Below, in pieces: positions 41,356 to 44,884 of a stretch of DNA of 44,884 nt. This stretch comes from JALHOM01 sp964444225. Lineage in GTDB: Bacteria; Patescibacteriota; Saccharimonadia; Saccharimonadales; 2-12-FULL-41-12. Location of the stretch: contig CAYUFM010000009.1 of assembly GCA_964444225.1 (NCBI GenBank), forward strand, positions 1 through 44,884. Reading direction: 5' to 3'. Every line of letters starts with the position of its first letter. Within the stretch, counting starts at the first letter, position 1. A program made the position numbers and the translations under genes. The notes beneath the pieces were generated by a model that saw nothing but the letters and a program-made list of their open reading frames with translations, had not been told where the DNA came from and did no database searches.

Positions 41356-42846
41356 CTATTTTTTAGATTTATTTCTAGAAATTTTTGGAAGTTTTGTGAA
41401 ACGGCGCTTTTTTTCTTCTTTTTCTACTGTCTGAAAGAAGTCAGATCCATCATACTGACTATATGTTATAAGCATTGCACGTGAGTCTATTTGACGCAAT
41501 GTTTCGAGAGATACAGCTACCAAGATCAAAATACTTGTGCCAGTTATTGCCAGGTTATTGCCATAAAACGCCTCGGCGATGATAGGCACAACTGCCAATA
41601 GACCTAAGGACACAGCACCAAATAATGTAAGTCGATTTACTGTCTTAGTAAGATATTTCTCTGTTTGTTTACCGGAGCGGACATCGCTTATAAAACCACC
41701 TTGTTTTTGCAAGTTTTCTGCGATATCCTTGGCGTTGAATGCGATGCTAGTGTAGAAGAAAGTAAACAAGAACACTAACAAGAAGTAAATTACCGGGTAC
41801 AAATATGCCTTCCAGTCGCCAGATGTCAGACTCTGAGCAGTAGGTGTTGCAAACCAAGTACTAAGGTTTGTTCCTAGCTCTGAGAGACGCTCCGAACTAT
41901 TTGTCCTTAGGATTTCGCCCAGGAAACTAGGTACGCTGAGAAAAGCTACCGCGAAAATAATAGGTATAACACCAGCTGTAATTAACTTGACGGGCAACAC
42001 AGTAGTTACTCCACCGTAAGTACGATTACCTTGCACACGTTTGGCATAATGAACAGTCAGTCGACGCTGGGCTTCATTGAGCCTTACTACCGCCATAGTT
42101 ACCAGTAACACAGAGAGTGCTAAGACCAGACTAAATATCAGTCCGTCACGACTAACCGGTAGCGTGGCTCCAAAAACTGTCCATTTTTCGTCCCCGCCAA
42201 AAACAGTACCTACAAGATTAATAATTGCACTTGGCAAGCTAGACACAATTCCAACCGTAATAAGCAAGGATATACCATTACCGATGTTTTGCTCTGTAAT
42301 AAGTTCACCAAGCCACATTAGCATCATAGCTCCACCTGTTAGGGCTGCGACCATTAAAACCCATTGGGTAAGCGAAGCATTGGCCGTAATATCGCCAAGT
42401 CCTGAAATTTGTGATGCTTGCTGACGTACTAAAAAGATCGTTCCAACAGATTGAATAATAGCCAGTGGGAAAGTAAGCATACGGGTCATTTGGTTGATTT
42501 TTTTACGCCCAAACTCACCCTCTTTGTTCATGGCCTCTAGTTTAGGTAGGGCTTTCGTAAGAAGTTGCATAATAATACTGGCGTTAATATATGGACCTAA
42601 ACCAACCAACATAATCGAGAAGTTGGCTAAGGCTCCACCAGATAAAACATTAACAAAACTCAAGAATTGAGGAGTATTTTGAGAATTAAACAAGCTATCA
42701 AGGACGGTCCGAAGGGTTTCTGAATCACTAAGAGGTATAGGTATGTGCGCAAGAACTCTGAAGACTACCAAAATACCAAAAACTACTAAAATACGCTTTC
42801 GCATATCTTGGTCAGCAAGTGACTTCCAGATCATTTTCCAATTCAT
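41356..42846 (-). CDS. secY: preprotein translocase subunit SecY
   Basis: 496 residues, ten predicted transmembrane helices. Motifs: LAHIPIP near the start, GLGPYINASIIMQLL (plug/TM2 region), GEFGRKKINQMTR, and late LPKLPKI-type basic tail (RRFTKLPKISRNKSKK). Central pore of the Sec translocon, partnering the SecE at 4030. Follows rplO; adk and map, which often come next, are absent. Confidence 0.97.
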   Translation of the reverse strand: MNWKMIWKSLADQDMRKRILVVFGILVVFRVLAHIPIPLSDSETLRTVLDSLFNSQNTPQFLSFVNVLSGGALANFSIMLVGLGPYINASIIMQLLTKALPKLEAMNKEGEFGRKKINQMTRMLTFPLAIIQSVGTIFLVRQQASQISGLGDITANASLTQWVLMVAALTGGAMMLMWLGELITEQNIGNGISLLITVGIVSSLPSAIINLVGTVFGGDEKWTVFGATLPVSRDGLIFSLVLALSVLLVTMAVVRLNEAQRRLTVHYAKRVQGNRTYGGVTTVLPVKLITAGVIPIIFAVAFLSVPSFLGEILRTNSSERLSELGTNLSTWFATPTAQSLTSGDWKAYLYPVIYFLLVFLFTFFYTSIAFNAKDIAENLQKQGGFISDVRSGKQTEKYLTKTVNRLTLFGAVSLGLLAVVPIIAEAFYGNNLAITGTSILILVAVSLETLRQIDSRAMLITYSQYDGSDFFQTVEKEEKKRRFTKLPKISRNKSKK

Positions 42847-42924
42847 GTACGGTCAATTCCCTCTTTTCGTTGCACGTAAGGCAACATTACTTTTATAGAT
42901 TATACCTCGTAAGCCGAGCCTAAT

Positions 42925-43389
42925 CTATTGTTTTTTAGACTGCGGTCTTTTTAGCTGAGGAACTTTTTCAAATGTTCCACCAACCGTTTGAAGAGCAACT
43001 ACAGCATTAACACTAGCAAACTGTAATTTTACAGTCATTTTTTTCTTTACTTCACCCTTTAAAACTAGTTTTACTCTGACGTGAGGATTCTCTATCAAGC
43101 CTGCATCCGCCAGTACAGCAGTATCTACTGTGGTTTTGCCTAGCTTATCGAGTTGGCCGGTGTATACATTAGATGTTTTGGTACGATGGCTAGTAAAACC
43201 GCGAAGTTTTGGAATGCGCATGTAAAGAGGCATTTGACCACCTTCAAATCCTGGTCGCACACCACCACTTTTTCGTGAACCTTGACCTTTAGTACCGCGC
43301 CCAGCTGTTTTACCTTTGCCTGCCGAAATACCACGCCCAACTCGAGTTGTTTTTCGATTGGCCTTAACTTTTAGTTCGTTAAAATGCAT
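42925..43389 (-). CDS. rplO: 50S ribosomal protein L15
   Basis: 154 residues: KTTRVGRGISAGKGKTAGRGTKGQ, RPGFEGGQMPLYMRIPKLRGF. Its ATG overlaps the rpsE stop by one base (TAATG), leaving no room for rpmD (L30). Late assembly protein of the large subunit. Confidence 0.97.
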   Translation of the reverse strand: MHFNELKVKANRKTTRVGRGISAGKGKTAGRGTKGQGSRKSGGVRPGFEGGQMPLYMRIPKLRGFTSHRTKTSNVYTGQLDKLGKTTVDTAVLADAGLIENPHVRVKLVLKGEVKKKMTVKLQFASVNAVVALQTVGGTFEKVPQLKRPQSKKQ

Positions 43390-44063
43390 TACTTATCTCC
43401 TTTAGCCTGAGTTTTTGAAGATGGCTTCTTTGCTGGAGTCTTTTTAGTTGCAGACTTCTTGTTGGCTACTTTCTTAGCAGGTACTACGGTCTCCGTATCT
43501 TTTTTTACTTCAGTATCTTTGGACACTTTTTCAGTTTTTTTTGCTTGAGGCTTAGTAGAACCTCGAGTTATCCAATTATTTGCAGATTCCATTGACTTTA
43601 AGGCTTCTAGGGTTGCGTAGGCTGTGTTGATTTTGTTGGAGCTACCAATTGATTTTGATAATGCGTTACTAACTCCAGCTACTTCCAAAACTGTCCGTAC
43701 TACACCACCGGCTATCAATCCCGTACCAGGACTGGCGGGCTTAAGCAATATATTAGATCCACCAACTTTTGCTTGTGATTCATGAGGGAAAGTACCTTTA
43801 TACAACTTTAGATTGTGAAAGTTTTTCTTTGCTACATCTACGGCTTTTGCTACAGCAGCAGTAACATCTGCTCCTTTAGCGATACCAATTCCAACTTTTC
43901 CTTTGTGGTCACCAACTACAACAAGTGCACGGAAACGGAAACGTCGCCCGCCCTTTACTACACGTGCTACACGGTCAATATGTACAACTCTTTCGTCAAA
44001 CTGCTTTTCTTCAGCAGGTCCCCTGGAGTCGTTTTGTCGGCGCGGTCGTTTGTCTTCAGACAT
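43389..44063 (-). CDS. rpsE: 30S ribosomal protein S5 with Lys-rich tail
   Basis: 224 residues. S5 core ~25-170: RVARVVKGGRRFRFRALVVVGD, GIGKGADVTAAV-like, and GTGLIAGGVVRTVLEVAGV. A ~50-residue C-terminal extension rich in Lys/Ala/Thr follows (KKSATKKTPAKKPSSK). Contributes to decoding fidelity. Confidence 0.96.
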   Translation of the reverse strand: MSEDKRPRRQNDSRGPAEEKQFDERVVHIDRVARVVKGGRRFRFRALVVVGDHKGKVGIGIAKGADVTAAVAKAVDVAKKNFHNLKLYKGTFPHESQAKVGGSNILLKPASPGTGLIAGGVVRTVLEVAGVSNALSKSIGSSNKINTAYATLEALKSMESANNWITRGSTKPQAKKTEKVSKDTEVKKDTETVVPAKKVANKKSATKKTPAKKPSSKTQAKGDK

Positions 44064-44064
44064 T

Positions 44065-44418
44065 CTAGAACTCCAATCCTTCTTTACGAGCTGCTTCTGC
44101 TAGCGCTTTTACACGTCCGTGATACATCTTGGGACCACGGTCAAAAACAACTTTTTTGATCTTTTTAGCCTTTGCAAGTTTTGCTATCTCTGTGCCAACG
44201 TATTCTGCACGCTCAGTCATAGTGCCGGTTCGTTTTTTGCCAACAGTACTAAAGCCAACAATTGACTTATGGGTGGTATCATCAATGATCTGTGCTGAAA
44301 TATGCATATTACTAACAAAAATACTTAGTCTAGGACGATCCGCAGTTCCAACTAGTGTTGAACGGACACGACTCTTGCGACGAAGTCTAGAATCTAATTT
44401 GTTGATTAATCTACTCAT
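44065..44418 (-). CDS. rplR: 50S ribosomal protein L18
   Basis: 117 residues: RLRRKSRVRSTLVGTADRPRLSIFVSN and FDRGPKMYHGRVKALAEAARKEGLEF. Binds 5S rRNA. TAATG coupling to rplF and one base before rpsE. Confidence 0.97.
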   Translation of the reverse strand: MSRLINKLDSRLRRKSRVRSTLVGTADRPRLSIFVSNMHISAQIIDDTTHKSIVGFSTVGKKRTGTMTERAEYVGTEIAKLAKAKKIKKVVFDRGPKMYHGRVKALAEAARKEGLEF

Positions 44419-44884
44419 TATTTGTCCTTACCTGACTTTCCGCTCTTTCGCACAATTCGCTCATCATCATATTTAATACCTTTACCTTTGTAAGGTTCTG
44501 GTTTTTTAAGTGCTCGAATTTCTGCGGCAACCTGGCCTACTTGCTGTTTACTAATCCCACTTATAGTGATTGTCATACCTTCTACAACGGCTGTTACGCC
44601 CACAGGTAATGTATAGACAACTTCGTGAGAAAATCCAAGGTGCATTTTTAGCTGATTACCAGCAAGTGCTACCCTAAAACCAACTCCGTTTATTTCGAGT
44701 TTTTTTGAAAAACCAGTAGTTACGCCAGTAACCATATTGGCTATCAAGGCTCGCATTAGACCGTGCTTGGCACGATTTTCTGGTTGGTCATTAATTCTGG
44801 TAACGATCACTTCGTCACCTTCTTGCTTAACATTTACACCAGGCATTGTGAACTGCTCGAGCGAACCTTTAGAACCGTTAACGG
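44418..44884 (-). CDS. rplF: 50S ribosomal protein L6 (5' end outside window)
   Basis: The reading frame stays open to the window edge: residues NGSKGSLEQFTMPGVNV match the VxGPKGxL region of L6, so the M at 44846 is internal and the true start is beyond 44884. The rest is typical: HGLMRALIANMVTGVTTGFSKKLE, GVGFRV, and the C-terminal KPEPYKGKGIKY. Binds helix 97 near the sarcin-ricin loop. Confidence 0.96.
   Translation of the reverse strand, partial: VNGSKGSLEQFTMPGVNVKQEGDEVIVTRINDQPENRAKHGLMRALIANMVTGVTTGFSKKLEINGVGFRVALAGNQLKMHLGFSHEVVYTLPVGVTAVVEGMTITISGISKQQVGQVAAEIRALKKPEPYKGKGIKYDDERIVRKSGKSGKDK

Overview
The window looks like chromosome of a Patescibacteria/CPR bacterium, most likely a Saccharibacterium (TM7). 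The bulk is AT-rich. The ribosomal protein clusters lack rpmD (L30) between rpsE and rplO, as CPR genomes do, and lack adk and map between secY and infA. L33 and L36 are the cysteine-free forms. UGA is a normal stop (for example in the ATGA overlaps at 13253 and 16053), which argues against the UGA-recoding CPR lineages. The assignment is an inference; no rRNA gene is present to confirm it.

Layout. 1-4529 (minus): secE-nusG, two unknown ORFs inserted where nusG normally meets rplK, then rplK, a small unknown ORF, rplA and a cut dcd (dCTP deaminase-like). 4568-9246: a membrane glycosyltransferase, an unknown membrane protein, a soluble PAS histidine kinase, a YgjP-like metalloprotease and a P-loop kinase. 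9494-14590: tRNA-Trp and an alpha/beta hydrolase (plus); GNAT-SGNH-ileS operon (minus) behind a T-box leader. 14810-19188: glycogen/alpha-glucan operon (GT4, GH57, GH15). 19195-20836: rpmG, three tRNAs (Thr-GGT, Thr-TGT, Tyr-GTA), an HNH nuclease, and three repeat units that each end in a copy of the upstream tRNA 3' end. 20910-23534: a large HerA/VirD4-type ATPase with a consensus promoter.

23577-32161 is different: visibly GC-rich, all on the minus strand, and encoding a compact seven-gene type IV secretion module (MinD-like ATPase, pilin-like protein, VirB8-like, VirB6-like, SCO6880-like, VirB4-like, lysozyme/M15 peptidoglycan hydrolase). The order and families resemble actinobacterial conjugation machinery. 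Its leader has a sequestered perfect Shine-Dalgarno. Its 3' end carries a structured region, a hammerhead-ribozyme-like fold and a terminator. Because Saccharibacteria live on Actinobacteria, acquisition from a host is a plausible inference. No relaxase or flanking att repeat is visible.

32388-37014 returns to AT-rich housekeeping genes (TPR protein, holB-like, rluA-like, trpS, two small membrane proteins). 37054-44884 is the spc/alpha ribosomal region read on the minus strand: rplF(partial)-rplR-rpsE-rplO-secY, then infA-rpmJ-rpsM-rpsK-rpsD-rpoA-rplQ-rplM-rpsI.

The most unusual signals are RNA-level: tRNA-tail repeat arrays with covarying hairpins (20168-20804), the hammerhead-like element (23577-23627), the ileS T-box with a very short specifier hairpin (14372-14576) and a duplicated rplK leader (2246-2313 and 2908-2966).
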